From Psychroserpens sp041224425 (lineage in GTDB: Bacteria; Bacteroidota; Bacteroidia; Flavobacteriales; Flavobacteriaceae), in contig NZ_JBGFGL010000085.1 in NCBI RefSeq assembly GCF_041224425.1, forward strand, positions 124,001-188,000: a DNA stretch of 64,000 nucleotides, in the 5' to 3' direction. The stretch's first letter is position 1; every line of letters begins with the position of its first letter. A model generated the notes under the pieces. It had not been told where the DNA came from. It did no database searches and saw only the letters and a program-made list of their open reading frames with translations. The position numbers and the translations under genes are program-made. Shown piece after piece: positions 26,943 through 36,583 of this stretch.

Positions 26943-27403
26943 TTCGTCTCGTAATAATAGTTTGTTGTATTAGTATTTTGGTTTCATGTGATCAAGTTGA
27001 AAGACCAAAAAAGCCAGATAATCTCATATCAAAAGGAAAGATGGTTGATATTCTTTATGATATGTTTGTTCTAAATGCAGCCAAAGCAACGGATAGGCGA
27101 CTATTAGAAAAGAATAAGGTGACACCAGATCGATACATTTACGAAAAGCATCAAATTGACAGCATGCAATTCGTGAAAAGCAATGAATATTACGCTTATG
27201 ATATCAAAGTTTATGAAGATATTATAAATCAGGTCGAAGCGAAGATTCAAAACAAGAAACAAGCCCTTGAAAAAGCTATTGAAAAAGAAGAAGACCGTCG
27301 TAAAAACCGACTAGATTCCATAAGAAAGCTTGGAGACACCATCATTAAGAATAAGCCTTATAAAAAGGAATTGAAAACTAGGAACGAGGAAAATCCATAT
27401 TAA
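26939..27403 (+). CDS. DUF4296 family lipoprotein
   Basis: A 154-residue protein with a signal peptide ending in ILVSC (Cys16), a lipobox. PDNLISKGKMVDILYDMFVLNAAK is the DUF4296 signature. The rest is a charged helical region with a long coiled-coil-like segment. The start overlaps the pyrC stop. The end overlaps the convergent epimerase gene by 26 bp. Function unknown. Confidence 0.85.
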   Translation: MIRLVIIVCCISILVSCDQVERPKKPDNLISKGKMVDILYDMFVLNAAKATDRRLLEKNKVTPDRYIYEKHQIDSMQFVKSNEYYAYDIKVYEDIINQVEAKIQNKKQALEKAIEKEEDRRKNRLDSIRKLGDTIIKNKPYKKELKTRNEENPY

Positions 27404-28400
27404 AATACCTGCACACTTTTTCAATGGATGTGTCGATTGACGTATAGGTAAATTGCAAAGCCGATACGAGCTTAGTGTTGTCATAAATGGTTTTTGTTCT
27501 CATTGACTTAACCAATTGTTTAGAGAGTTTTCTTCGTTTTCCAAATAACTTGTGGTTCAACCAATCCATACGCCAACCAAGTTCTAACAAAAGTTTACTG
27601 GCCTTTTTTTGAGCAGGAGAAACGTTTAATGTGTCTGCTACTTTCTCTTGAAAGGTTTTAAAGGAAAGGTTTTCTGAAACTAATATAAATCGCTCATTTA
27701 TGATAGTGCTGTTCATAAGATTGACCATGATATCAGTCACATTCCATACATCAACGTAACCTGTTGTTCCTGTGGTATAATAATTTAAGCCATTATGTAT
27801 GAGCCGAAATAAATTGCCACTACTACCACCTTTCCAATAACCAGGACCTAGGACAATTCCAGGATTAACAATTACGGTTGGAACACCTTCCTGTGTGCCT
27901 CTCCATGCTTCAATTTCTGCTCCATATTTGGTTATGGCATACACACTATTGTCTTCTTCAGGATTCCATTCGGTATCTTCAGTGATTTTTTGTTCAGGAT
28001 TCATAGGATGACCAATGGCAGCTATGGAACTTACATAACATAATTTTTTAACATGATTTGAAATACAAAGATTCACAATGTTGGCGGTTCCCTCAATATT
28101 TACTTTTCTTAATCTATGATATTTATTAGGTTCAAAACTTACAAATGCCGCACAGTGGTATACATAATCTATGCCGATAAATGCCTCTTGTAATGCAGGT
28201 ACATTGTTGAGATCAGCTTCGACCCATTCTATTTTATTGAAAAGTGATTCGTGATTATCAGTATAATATGAAAAGACATGTTGTACGCGTTCAAGCGTAT
28301 GAGATCTTCTATAAATTGCCCTTACTTTTTCGCCATCACTAATAAGCTTGTAAAGCAAATGTGAGCCTACCAAACCTGTACCACCAGTTACTAGAATCAT
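27378..28400 (-). CDS. NAD-dependent epimerase/dehydratase family protein
   Basis: A 340-residue extended SDR protein. The cofactor motif ILVTGGTGLVGSHLLYKLI is at the N-terminus and the catalytic YAITKYGAE (YxxxK) near residue 154. VSSIAAIGH and VNPGIVLGPGYWKGG are typical strands. The substrate is unknown; similar genes next to pyrC in related bacteria are annotated only generally. The reading frame overlaps the DUF4296 gene by 26 bp at the 3' ends. Confidence 0.88.
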   Translation of the reverse strand: MILVTGGTGLVGSHLLYKLISDGEKVRAIYRRSHTLERVQHVFSYYTDNHESLFNKIEWVEADLNNVPALQEAFIGIDYVYHCAAFVSFEPNKYHRLRKVNIEGTANIVNLCISNHVKKLCYVSSIAAIGHPMNPEQKITEDTEWNPEEDNSVYAITKYGAEIEAWRGTQEGVPTVIVNPGIVLGPGYWKGGSSGNLFRLIHNGLNYYTTGTTGYVDVWNVTDIMVNLMNSTIINERFILVSENLSFKTFQEKVADTLNVSPAQKKASKLLLELGWRMDWLNHKLFGKRRKLSKQLVKSMRTKTIYDNTKLVSALQFTYTSIDTSIEKVCRYFNMDFPRS

Positions 28401-28438
28401 TTTATAAAATTAGGCTTTTTTCTTTTGACGCATACATA

Positions 28439-28446
28439 TATCTTTG
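28439..28446 (+). promoter_or_regulatory. Promoter -7 element for tyrS
   Basis: TATCTTTG fits TAnnTTTG and lies 21 bp before the tyrS ATG. Confidence 0.6.
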
Positions 28447-28467
28447 CCAATATTTGAATTTTAGGTT

Positions 28468-29760
28468 ATGATAAAGAATTTTGTCGAGGAATTGGAATGG
28501 CGAGGTATGGTTCATCAAACGATGCCAGGAGTTGAAGAGCATTTAATGGAAGAAATGCGTACTGCTTATGTAGGATTTGATCCTACTGCAGATTCACTTC
28601 ATATAGGTAATTTGGTTCCTATAATGTTATTGGCTCACTATCAGAGATGTGGACATAAACCTATTGCTTTGGTTGGTGGTGCTACGGGAATGATTGGTGA
28701 TCCTTCTGGTAAATCAAGCGAAAGAAATTTGCTTGATGAACAGACCTTACGTCATAACCAAGAAGCTATCAAAAAACAATTGGGACATTTTCTCGATTTT
28801 GAGAGTAATGCTTCCAATGCGGCAATATTGGTGAATAACTACGATTGGATGAAAGCGTTTTCATTCTTGGATTTTATTCGTGATGTTGGTAAACATATAA
28901 CCGTAAACTACATGATGGCCAAGGATTCTGTAAAAAATAGGATTTCTTCAGAATCTACAGATGGTATGTCGTTTACAGAATTCACATACCAACTTGTACA
29001 GGGTTACGATTTTTTACATCTATACAAGTCTCATAATTCTACACTTCAAATGGGAGGAAGTGATCAATGGGGAAATATTACAACAGGAACCGAGTTGATC
29101 AGACGAATTTCACAAGGAAAGGGTTATGCCATAACGTGTCCGTTGATTACAAAAAGTGATGGCTCTAAGTTTGGAAAGTCAGAAGGCGGCAATGTGTGGT
29201 TGGATGCCGAAAGAACGTCACCTTATAAATTTTATCAATATTGGTTGAATTCTAGTGATGAAGATGCTGAAAAATATATCAAGATCTTCACCTTTTTGAC
29301 GAAAGAGGAAATAGAAGATATTGTAAAATCACATCAAGTAGAACCTCACTTACGCGGTTTACAGAAACGATTGGCTCAAGAGATGACAACGATGGTACAT
29401 TCAAAATCAGATTTCGAAAATGCTGAAAGAGCTTCGAACATTCTTTTTAGTAAAAGCTTCAAATCGGATATCAAAACCTTGGATGAAAAGACTTTCTTAG
29501 ACGTGTTTGAAGGTGTTCCATTAGCGGAATTAAATAAATCAGAATTTGAAAATTTAGACATGATTGGTGCCTTGTCTGCTAAGACTAACTTTTTAAGTTC
29601 CAATGGTGAGGCTCGTCGTGCATTAAAGGAGAATGCCATTTCTGTTAACAAGGAAAAGGTGCAGGAAGATTATAATCTATCGGAAGACGATTTGATCAAT
29701 GATAAGTATCTCATTATAAATAAAGGGAAGAAAAACACTTACATTATTAAAGTTATATAA
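28468..29760 (+). CDS. tyrS: Tyrosyl-tRNA synthetase
   Basis: Charges tRNA-Tyr. The HIGH-like motif is DSLHIGNLVP and the KMSKS-like motif is DGSKFGKSEGG. The tyrosine-binding AYVGFDPTA and MGGSDQWGNI blocks are present. The C-terminal S4-like RNA-binding domain occupies about residues 360-430, with GEARRALKENAISVNKEKV. The 430-residue length is standard for the TyrRS of this phylum. Confidence 0.98.
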   Translation: MIKNFVEELEWRGMVHQTMPGVEEHLMEEMRTAYVGFDPTADSLHIGNLVPIMLLAHYQRCGHKPIALVGGATGMIGDPSGKSSERNLLDEQTLRHNQEAIKKQLGHFLDFESNASNAAILVNNYDWMKAFSFLDFIRDVGKHITVNYMMAKDSVKNRISSESTDGMSFTEFTYQLVQGYDFLHLYKSHNSTLQMGGSDQWGNITTGTELIRRISQGKGYAITCPLITKSDGSKFGKSEGGNVWLDAERTSPYKFYQYWLNSSDEDAEKYIKIFTFLTKEEIEDIVKSHQVEPHLRGLQKRLAQEMTTMVHSKSDFENAERASNILFSKSFKSDIKTLDEKTFLDVFEGVPLAELNKSEFENLDMIGALSAKTNFLSSNGEARRALKENAISVNKEKVQEDYNLSEDDLINDKYLIINKGKKNTYIIKVI

Positions 29761-29764
29761 ATAT

Positions 29765-29796
29765 AAACGCCTCATCATTTGATGAGGCGTTTAACA
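29765..29796 (+). terminator. Hairpin after tyrS
   Basis: A 12-bp perfect stem (29765-29776 with 29781-29792) with a 4-nt loop. The T run after it is short, so termination strength is uncertain. Confidence 0.65.
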
Positions 29797-29916
29797 TTAA
29801 CCAACCAACTATTCTCGAAGCTAATCTTTCTTTTTCATAGAATATTTCAAACTTCCAAAAATCTTAGCTTCTTAAATTTTGTCGTAAACTAATTGGCAAA
29901 CTTTCACGACAAAATG

Positions 29917-30897
29917 TTAAAGTACCATTAAATTACAACCTCTAATATCACTGGAATCAAAACGACCTATGATTTCAAATGAGCCATCTATATTTACACG
30001 ACCTAAATCTTGTGTTGCAATGAATGAACAGGAATTTATGTTTGCCAAATCAATGACATTTACGCCTCCTGTTTTCAGTGGTTTTTGTAAAGAAAAAGCA
30101 TCTTCTGGTTCGCGCGTAATGATACGCATCCAATTTGGGCATTCAAAGAGACCGTTTCCTTTAGAATAGGCTTGACTGAGTAATTCGGTCATGCCATATT
30201 CGCTATGGATAGCATTCACACCAAATCCTTTTTTTAGAACTTGGTGTAATTCTTCACGAACCATTTCTTTTCTTCTGCCTTTCATTCCACCGGTTTCCAT
30301 AACGATGGTGTTTTTTAGATTGAACCTATTTAATTCCACTAAATCTAAAAGGGCAAAGGACACTCCAATAAGTAGTGTTTTTTTGTTTTGTGAATCCAAT
30401 AGGCTAAGATGGTCTTTTAATTCTGAAATGTTGTCGAGATAAAATCCGCTTTCAGGATGTTTAGATTGTTGAATCAAATCATTCACCATAAAAATTAGAG
30501 AAGAGCCTTCGCGTTCCAAATAATTAGGAAGCAAAGCTAATACTACATAATCTTCAATGGCGCCATAAAAGTTCTTGAAGGCGTTTCTGAAACTTGTTTT
30601 GTAGAGCTCTAAATCGGTTACATAATGTTTACTTGTAGTACTTCCTGTGGTTCCGCTACTTGAAAAAATGTCTTGGATAGGGTCTTTTGAGCTTACTACT
30701 TGATGACTTTTGAAAAATTGAATTGGTAAAAACGGAATGTCCTCAAGCTTAGTTATATCGCTTGGATGCTTATATAGTAAATCACAGAATGAGCGATACA
30801 CAGGATTATTTTCAAATTGAAATTGAAATACCTTCATGGCCATGTCATGAAATTCATTTTCAGAAGAAATAGAAAAAATATCCTGATGGTTTATCAT
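29917..30897 (-). CDS. LuxE-like acyl-protein ligase family protein
   Basis: A 326-residue cytoplasmic protein. The AMP-binding motif DIFSSSGTTGSTTSKHYVT near residue 80 and the later SEYGMTELLSQAYS identify the adenylate-forming LuxE/PaaK-type fold. LuxE proteins activate fatty acids and load them on a protein, but no lux genes are here; in Bacteroidota this gene stands alone and its substrate is unknown. It is transcribed leftward toward tyrS. Confidence 0.82.
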   Translation of the reverse strand: MINHQDIFSISSENEFHDMAMKVFQFQFENNPVYRSFCDLLYKHPSDITKLEDIPFLPIQFFKSHQVVSSKDPIQDIFSSSGTTGSTTSKHYVTDLELYKTSFRNAFKNFYGAIEDYVVLALLPNYLEREGSSLIFMVNDLIQQSKHPESGFYLDNISELKDHLSLLDSQNKKTLLIGVSFALLDLVELNRFNLKNTIVMETGGMKGRRKEMVREELHQVLKKGFGVNAIHSEYGMTELLSQAYSKGNGLFECPNWMRIITREPEDAFSLQKPLKTGGVNVIDLANINSCSFIATQDLGRVNIDGSFEIIGRFDSSDIRGCNLMVL

Positions 30898-30907
30898 GGT
30901 TACAAAA

Positions 30908-30948
30908 GTAGGAAAAACAAAAAGCGCTGCCTATAAGGCAGCGCTTTT
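30908..30948 (-). terminator. Intrinsic terminator after the lamin-tail T9SS gene
   Basis: A 13-bp perfect stem (30920-30932 with 30936-30948), rich in GC at the centre, followed on the minus strand by a T run. It ends transcription coming from the right. Confidence 0.9.
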
Positions 30949-30969
30949 AATATCTGAAACGAAAAATGT

Positions 30970-33096
30970 TTACTTAATAATTAGCTTCTTAGTTACGGAA
31001 GCATTGTTTTGGGTTATTTTCATGATATAAACCCCTGAGTTTAATTCTGAAACATTCAATTGTTCATTGGTTACTTCAGTATTAATCATTTCTTTGCCTA
31101 AGATGTCGTAAACAGCTACTGAAGTCGTTGCTCCATTTGCGCTTTTGATATTTACATAGCCTAGAGAAGTTGGATTAGGATAAATCTTAAAGCTATTCGC
31201 AGTAAACTCTTCCGTAGAAAGCGTAGTTGGAGTTACTTGAGCCCATGACGTACCTAATCTTAATTCATCAAATAAAACAAATGGCGTTTCACCAGTTGAA
31301 TCTTGTCTAATTACAAATTGGTTCATTCCAGTAACAATATCACCAACTTCAGCAGAAGTTGCCGTAGCTGCAGGAGCAGATCCAGCACCAAAACTAGCAT
31401 CACTTGGGTTGACCCAAGTATTGATAGTGCCATCATCTAAACTATAACTCATAACAACAAATACAGTTGCACCTGTTGTTAAAATTGTTGGGTCTAATTC
31501 AGCACCACTTGGAGCAGTATTTACATTGGAAATACCTATTTGATATTGACCTGCACCACCTTGAGCAGAAGGAGGTAACACAGGAACTGTCCAAAGTCTA
31601 GCATCAAAATTACCTAATACAGCAAAGTAACCAGGTGTTGTTTGTAAATCGTTTGCAGTAACATTAATTAAGAAAGAAGCATATAATGTACCACTTGTAA
31701 CTTCTGTAAATTCGATTGCTGGATCACTTCCTCCACCATCAAAAGTCACGTGGTTTCCAGTTTGATTAGAATCCGCTAGGTTAGGATATGTTAATCCACC
31801 AGGACCACCAATCAAAACTTCATCAAAGCTATCTGAGATGTTAGTCCAATTTGCAGCATCGATAAGTTGTGTGGTTTCAGTATAATTGAAACCTTCGTAT
31901 AGAGGCAATGCCAACTGAGGATCACAATCAGGACTGCTGATGTTTCTTGTAAAATCGCAGCTACTGTCCATTGGGTTTCCAGTAAAAGTAACAACAAAGT
32001 CAGTACCTTCAGTAATGCCAGTAATGGTAATAGTACCATCTGCTACACTTGAAGGGTCATCGCCACCAACAGTGCCAACACCTCCAGTATCAATAGTATA
32101 CATAGTAGTGCCACCACCAGTATATTCAATAGTTACTGAATAAGGATCCATTGAGCTTGGAGTAATAGCATCACAAGTTGCTGTAATAGTACCAACTTGA
32201 ATGTCACAAGGATATTCAACACTAAAGCTAACCATGTCAGTATCTAAAACACTTCCATCAACTAATTCAATACTAACCGCTACAGAATCTCCGTCAGATA
32301 ATGGTCCGACTGGAAATGGGCTTGAAACACCATTAGACGTATTTGGAGCACCACCATTAAGTGTAACCGTTATATTTACAGTTGCTCCAGGAGCATTTGC
32401 AACGGTCCACTCAACGTCTACGGAACTTGTTCCTGAAGGGAAAGCTTCTGTGTCAAATGGAGTTGTAATAGTAATTGTAGGATCAGTATTAACTGAAGGT
32501 GAATAAGTGCCTATTGGGAACATCGAAGGACAACCAGCATTAGTTCCAGTATCATCTGCAAGGTCACAACCATCTAAGGCATTGATACCACTAAACGTCC
32601 ACTCAGAATCTGTAAAAGTAGCATTAGGACCAAAACCATCAACTCTATAAGCCCAACCATCAAGATATTCCCAAGTCTCACCAGTTCCATCTACACCAGG
32701 CACACCTATGACATCACTAACTGATCCGTTGGCATATAAAATAACAACATCATCACCATTATTGTTTAATTCTCCGCCAGTCACTTCATACGTTGGATTG
32801 ATTCCGAGGTATTGGGCAAATCCAGGTGTTTCAGGAGAAATATAAATAAAATCACCAGCAGTATAAGCGTCTGCAGGAAACGTGTAAGTTTCAACACCTG
32901 TAGAAGCATTTCCATTACCTGCTCTCTCGATACCATAAACACTTAAGTCTGGGATGTCGTTTACAACATACAATTCAAGGCCTTTTGGAAACCCTCCAGG
33001 AAGAGGACCATCAATAATCCCTGTTATAACTAAGTCTTGAGCAAAAGACATAGAAGCAACAAATAAAGTTGCTATTAAAAAGTAAAGTTTTTTCAT
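30970..33096 (-). CDS. T9SS cargo protein with a lamin-tail-like domain
   Basis: A secreted protein of about 708 residues. I choose the ATG at 33096 because it begins a good signal peptide (MKKLYFLIATLFVASMSFAQ); the open frame extends 60 bp further upstream. The first domain (DLVITGIIDGPLPGGFPKGLELYV) resembles a lamin-tail domain. Bacterial Ig-like regions follow, then a jelly-roll-like segment with WTNISDSFDEVLIGGPGG. The last about 80 residues are a type A T9SS sorting tail (FKIYPNP... KKLIIK) directing export and cell-surface attachment. Substrate unknown. Confidence 0.85.
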   Translation of the reverse strand: MKKLYFLIATLFVASMSFAQDLVITGIIDGPLPGGFPKGLELYVVNDIPDLSVYGIERAGNGNASTGVETYTFPADAYTAGDFIYISPETPGFAQYLGINPTYEVTGGELNNNGDDVVILYANGSVSDVIGVPGVDGTGETWEYLDGWAYRVDGFGPNATFTDSEWTFSGINALDGCDLADDTGTNAGCPSMFPIGTYSPSVNTDPTITITTPFDTEAFPSGTSSVDVEWTVANAPGATVNITVTLNGGAPNTSNGVSSPFPVGPLSDGDSVAVSIELVDGSVLDTDMVSFSVEYPCDIQVGTITATCDAITPSSMDPYSVTIEYTGGGTTMYTIDTGGVGTVGGDDPSSVADGTITITGITEGTDFVVTFTGNPMDSSCDFTRNISSPDCDPQLALPLYEGFNYTETTQLIDAANWTNISDSFDEVLIGGPGGLTYPNLADSNQTGNHVTFDGGGSDPAIEFTEVTSGTLYASFLINVTANDLQTTPGYFAVLGNFDARLWTVPVLPPSAQGGAGQYQIGISNVNTAPSGAELDPTILTTGATVFVVMSYSLDDGTINTWVNPSDASFGAGSAPAATATSAEVGDIVTGMNQFVIRQDSTGETPFVLFDELRLGTSWAQVTPTTLSTEEFTANSFKIYPNPTSLGYVNIKSANGATTSVAVYDILGKEMINTEVTNEQLNVSELNSGVYIMKITQNNASVTKKLIIK

Positions 33097-33214
33097 AATT
33101 AAAATAATTAGATTGAAATAAATATTGCACACAAATATAGCAAGATTTAAGAGCATTCACTAATTAAAGTTATGATAAACTCTTATTTTACAATATGATA
33201 ATATTAAAATATAA

Positions 33215-33547
33215 CTACTTAATTATCAGTTTTCTGGTAGTTGAAATTTTACCTTCCTCAATTTTAAGTATGTATACACCTGGAGGCAATTTTCTAACGT
33301 CAAGCTCTTTGCCCAATAGGACAGCACTTAAGACAGGTTTTCCTAAAACATCAAAAATTTCAATGTTTTTTTGTGAAGGTTGATCTGAAACGATATAAAC
33401 TTTTCCATCATAAACAGGATTTGGATAAATGCTAAGCTTGTTCTCAGACTCAAGCAACAAAGGCTTATTTTCTTCTACAAAAGAAGCGCCATAAGTAGAA
33501 ACCACCAATGATAAGGAAAGCATTAAAAAGATAATTGTATTTCTCAT
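33215..33547 (-). CDS. Mini T9SS protein: signal peptide plus sorting tail
   Basis: A 110-residue protein starting at the ATG at 33547 (a TTG 6 bp upstream is also open). It has a signal peptide (about residues 1-21), a short linker, and a type A sorting tail (LSIYPNPVYDGKVYI ... TTRKLIIK) with nothing between. No passenger domain is present, which is unusual. It lies upstream of the response-regulator gene, divergently oriented. Confidence 0.85.
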   Translation of the reverse strand: MRNTIIFLMLSLSLVVSTYGASFVEENKPLLLESENKLSIYPNPVYDGKVYIVSDQPSQKNIEIFDVLGKPVLSAVLLGKELDVRKLPPGVYILKIEEGKISTTRKLIIK

Positions 33548-33762
33548 GACCAATACATTTAGATATTATATCTTCAATAAATCCTCAAAAGTTATACCAA
33601 TTTTTTTCATGTCGTGTATTTTAGATGACATGTGTTTACTAACATCAAAATTAAGGTTAACTTAATGTTATTTATATTTCTACAAATCATGATTTTTTGT
33701 TATTAATCCTATCTTTACATTATATTTTGAAAACTCTGACTAAACGGAGTCCATATGTTATT

Positions 33763-34446
33763 ATGAAAAAAAGAGATATTAAAATCCTTTTAGTTGATGA
33801 TGAACCAGATATTTTAGAGATTGTTGGATATAATTTATCAACCGAAGGATATCAAATTATTACCGCTGAAAATGGTATTGAAGCTGTTAAAAAAGCAAAG
33901 AAAGAAAAACCACACCTTATAATATTGGATGTCATGATGCCTGAAATGGATGGTATCGAGGCATGTGAGCAGATTAGAAAAGTTCCAGATTTATCCAATA
34001 CCATCATTACCTTTTTAACAGCTCGTGGTGAAGACTATTCCCAAATGGCAGGTTTTGATGCAGGTGCAGACGATTATATCACCAAACCGATCAAACCTAA
34101 AGTATTGGTGAGTAAAGTCAAGGCTCTTCTAAGACGTCTAAAAGAAGAAGATGCTTCAGAGAATATCCTTAAAATAGGAAATTTGGTCATTAACCGCGAA
34201 GAATATAAAATAGCTTACAAAGGAGAGGAAATCATTCTTCCTCGAAAAGAATTCGAATTGTTATCTTTGTTGGCAACAAAACCTGGTAAAGTTTTTAAAC
34301 GCGAGGAAATTCTCGACAAGGTTTGGGGAAATGAAGTCGTTGTTGGTGGGCGAACCATCGATGTTCACATTCGGAAACTAAGAGAAAAAATCGGAGACAA
34401 AAGCTTTAAAACCGTTAAAGGGGTTGGGTATAAGTTTGTCGATTGA
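33763..34446 (+). CDS. OmpR-family response regulator
   Basis: A 227-residue two-component regulator (from the ATG at 33763; the frame is open 66 bp further upstream). The receiver domain holds DDEP, phospho-acceptor Asp in LDVMMPEMDG, and the switch Lys in DYITKPI. The C-terminal winged helix covers about residues 130-227, ending in VKGVGYKFVD. The PhoB-like pattern suggests phosphate or envelope control but the stimulus cannot be read. Its stop overlaps the next start by one base, so it is coupled with the kinase. Confidence 0.95.
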   Translation: MKKRDIKILLVDDEPDILEIVGYNLSTEGYQIITAENGIEAVKKAKKEKPHLIILDVMMPEMDGIEACEQIRKVPDLSNTIITFLTARGEDYSQMAGFDAGADDYITKPIKPKVLVSKVKALLRRLKEEDASENILKIGNLVINREEYKIAYKGEEIILPRKEFELLSLLATKPGKVFKREEILDKVWGNEVVVGGRTIDVHIRKLREKIGDKSFKTVKGVGYKFVD

Positions 34447-35489
34447 TGCAAAATAAATTAAAAAAAACGTACAAGTTCGCATTTAGAACTTCTTTGTACA
34501 TCACCATTTTTTTAACGCTCTTATCGAGTGTTTTTTTGTATTTACTGCATTCCATTAATGTCTTGTATATTGTTTCATTTGCGGTGTTCACATACATACT
34601 ATCGTTTATTGTCATTCAGTACAGGGTTGAACGCTTTATCTACAGACGTGTTAAGAAAATCTATGACGATTTAACTCTGTTGGAATCTACGTCACTCAGA
34701 AAACAGCCTATTACAACCGATATGGCAACTTTGACTCAAGAAATTGATAAATATGCCAAGGATAAGAAACTTGAAATTGAAACGCTTAAGGTAAGGGAAG
34801 AATATCGAAAAGAATTTTTAGGAAATGTCTCACATGAACTGAAAACACCTTTATTTACTGTGCATGGTTATTTGTTGACTTTACTTGATGGAGCGATGCA
34901 TGACGAAAGAGTCAGTGAGAAATACTTGAAAAGAGCCAACAAAGGGTTAGAGCGTCTAATTTATATCGTTAAAGATTTAGATATGATTACCAAATTAGAG
35001 GTTGGTGATTTAAGGCTGAATGTTGAAACTTTCAATATTGTCGAATTGGTTGAAAGTGTTTTTGATCTGTTGGAAATGAAAGCAGCCAAGAAAAAAATCA
35101 CACTAACCTTCGATATGGATTACAACGAGCCTATTTTGGTGTCTGCTGATAAGGAACGTATTCAACAAGTCTTAACCAATTTAGTGGTTAACTCTATTAA
35201 ATACGGACGAAAAAAAGGCACCACTGAAATTAGCATTGAAAATCTTATCAAAAATAAAGTCATTGTAAGGGTTACAGATAATGGTGAAGGCATTTCAGAA
35301 GAAAACCTTACACGTTTATTTGAACGTTTCTTTAGGGTTGATAAAAGTGGATCAAGAAAAGAAGGTGGTTCTGGGCTCGGACTTTCAATTGTTAAGCATA
35401 TCATTGAAGCGCATGACGAAAAAATCTATGTCGAAAGTGAATTAGGCGTGGGAAGTGAGTTTTCATTCACTTTGGAAAAGGCTGAATAA
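34446..35489 (+). CDS. Sensor histidine kinase, partner of the upstream regulator
   Basis: A 347-residue membrane kinase with two transmembrane helices (about 17-33 and 38-56) and almost no periplasmic loop. The HisKA H-box is EFLGNVSHELKTPLF, followed by N-box NLVVNSIKYG, G1 DNGEGI and G2 GGSGLGLSIVKHI. The small loop suggests that it senses through the membrane or via a partner, as in PhoR-like kinases. The ATG overlaps the regulator stop. It converges on a glycosyltransferase gene with a 27-bp overlap. Confidence 0.94.
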   Translation: MQNKLKKTYKFAFRTSLYITIFLTLLSSVFLYLLHSINVLYIVSFAVFTYILSFIVIQYRVERFIYRRVKKIYDDLTLLESTSLRKQPITTDMATLTQEIDKYAKDKKLEIETLKVREEYRKEFLGNVSHELKTPLFTVHGYLLTLLDGAMHDERVSEKYLKRANKGLERLIYIVKDLDMITKLEVGDLRLNVETFNIVELVESVFDLLEMKAAKKKITLTFDMDYNEPILVSADKERIQQVLTNLVVNSIKYGRKKGTTEISIENLIKNKVIVRVTDNGEGISEENLTRLFERFFRVDKSGSRKEGGSGLGLSIVKHIIEAHDEKIYVESELGVGSEFSFTLEKAE

Positions 35490-36524
35490 TTTTTTGTAAT
35501 TAGTAGTATAATTCATTGAACTAAGTCCTTTAGTGTCTTCAATATTGGCAAGTTTGTCAACTGAAAAATCATTTTGCTTACAACTCAACACATGTCCTAA
35601 CTTTGATAAACGTTTTGCTAAATACTCTTGTTCAAATTGTCCAGGTGTCGGAATAAAAAATGCCTTTTTTTGCAATTTGGCTAAATCCATAACAGTTGTA
35701 TAACCAGAGCGAGACAAAATAAACTTACTTTCGTTGAGTGCATTTTCCAAAGTGTGACTGGTCATGTAATTATAAATATCCATTTGCCCTTCAGTCTGTT
35801 TCTCAGATGATCCATCCACTTTTCCTTTAACAAAAACAATGTTGCCATCAAAAGATTTTAGCTTGTCCAATAAGACATGCTCCAGCATGGTTCGTTGAGG
35901 TTCAGGACCTGAAAGCAATACCATTAAATCATATTTTAATGGACGCTCAGTTTTATTGAAACGGCTTAACGGACCTATATATTTAACAGGAATACCTTGA
36001 ACTTCTGTGTGACCAAGTTTACCGCTTAAATTGTCTTCACCAATATTATCTGGCACCCAACATTCATTGAAGCGCTTAATGATTTTTTGATGCATTTTAG
36101 TGCTTAACCAAGTTGTATTCCCGCTAAGTACCTTGAGCTGATGTGTAATGAATACAGAAGGCACATTTTTATTATAAACGCCCAATCTATTATCTGAAAT
36201 GATACCATCAATCTGTTTGTCTTTTACGATGTTGTTAACCGTTTTTCGTTCAGACTTTATTGCATTGACCAATTTTGGAGAGTTTTGAAGCATTTTGAAC
36301 TTAAAAAACTGTCCGTTTTTAGCATACTTTATATCATATGATGGTAAGGCAATGGTTTCCAATTCAGGGAATTCCTTTTCCAACAAAGCTAAGGCAACAC
36401 CGTCACTGGCAATAACAGGTTCATGACCTAAGTCTTGTAAGGCCTTGATAAGTGGAATGCATCTCGTAGCATGACCCAATCCCCAATTTAAAGGAGCAAC
36501 TAATATTCGCTTTCGAAAAACCAT
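35463..36524 (-). CDS. Glycosyltransferase (GT-B, MurG/UGT-like)
   Basis: A 353-residue cytoplasmic protein. RILVAPLNWGLGHATRCIPLIKAL at the N-terminus and the C-terminal block KFILSRSGYTTVMDLAKLQKKAFFIPTPGQFEQEYLAKRL, which binds the nucleotide-sugar, are typical of the GT-B group of UDP-GlcNAc-type transferases. I start at residue 4 of the open frame (ATG at 36524) because a -7 box covers the earlier codons. Acceptor unknown. Confidence 0.85.
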   Translation of the reverse strand: MVFRKRILVAPLNWGLGHATRCIPLIKALQDLGHEPVIASDGVALALLEKEFPELETIALPSYDIKYAKNGQFFKFKMLQNSPKLVNAIKSERKTVNNIVKDKQIDGIISDNRLGVYNKNVPSVFITHQLKVLSGNTTWLSTKMHQKIIKRFNECWVPDNIGEDNLSGKLGHTEVQGIPVKYIGPLSRFNKTERPLKYDLMVLLSGPEPQRTMLEHVLLDKLKSFDGNIVFVKGKVDGSSEKQTEGQMDIYNYMTSHTLENALNESKFILSRSGYTTVMDLAKLQKKAFFIPTPGQFEQEYLAKRLSKLGHVLSCKQNDFSVDKLANIEDTKGLSSMNYTTNYKKLFSLFQSE

Positions 36525-36530
36525 AAACGA

Positions 36531-36538
36531 CAAAGATA
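36531..36538 (-). promoter_or_regulatory. Promoter -7 element for the glycosyltransferase gene
   Basis: TATCTTTG on the minus strand, 6 bp before the ATG at 36524. It fixes the start because the longer frame overlaps it. Confidence 0.6.
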
Positions 36539-36555
36539 AAACTAATATGTTTACT

Positions 36556-36563
36556 TAATTTTG
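36556..36563 (+). promoter_or_regulatory. Promoter -7 element for trmB
   Basis: TAATTTTG fits TAnnTTTG and lies 20 bp before the GTG start of trmB. It is divergent from the glycosyltransferase promoter. Confidence 0.6.
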
Positions 36564-36583
36564 CCAAAACATTAAATTAAGTC

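Noticed and set aside
30970..33156. An upstream extension and several plus-strand frames over the lamin-tail T9SS gene
   Set aside because: The extension precedes a clear signal peptide at 33096; the plus-strand frames are low-complexity shadows.
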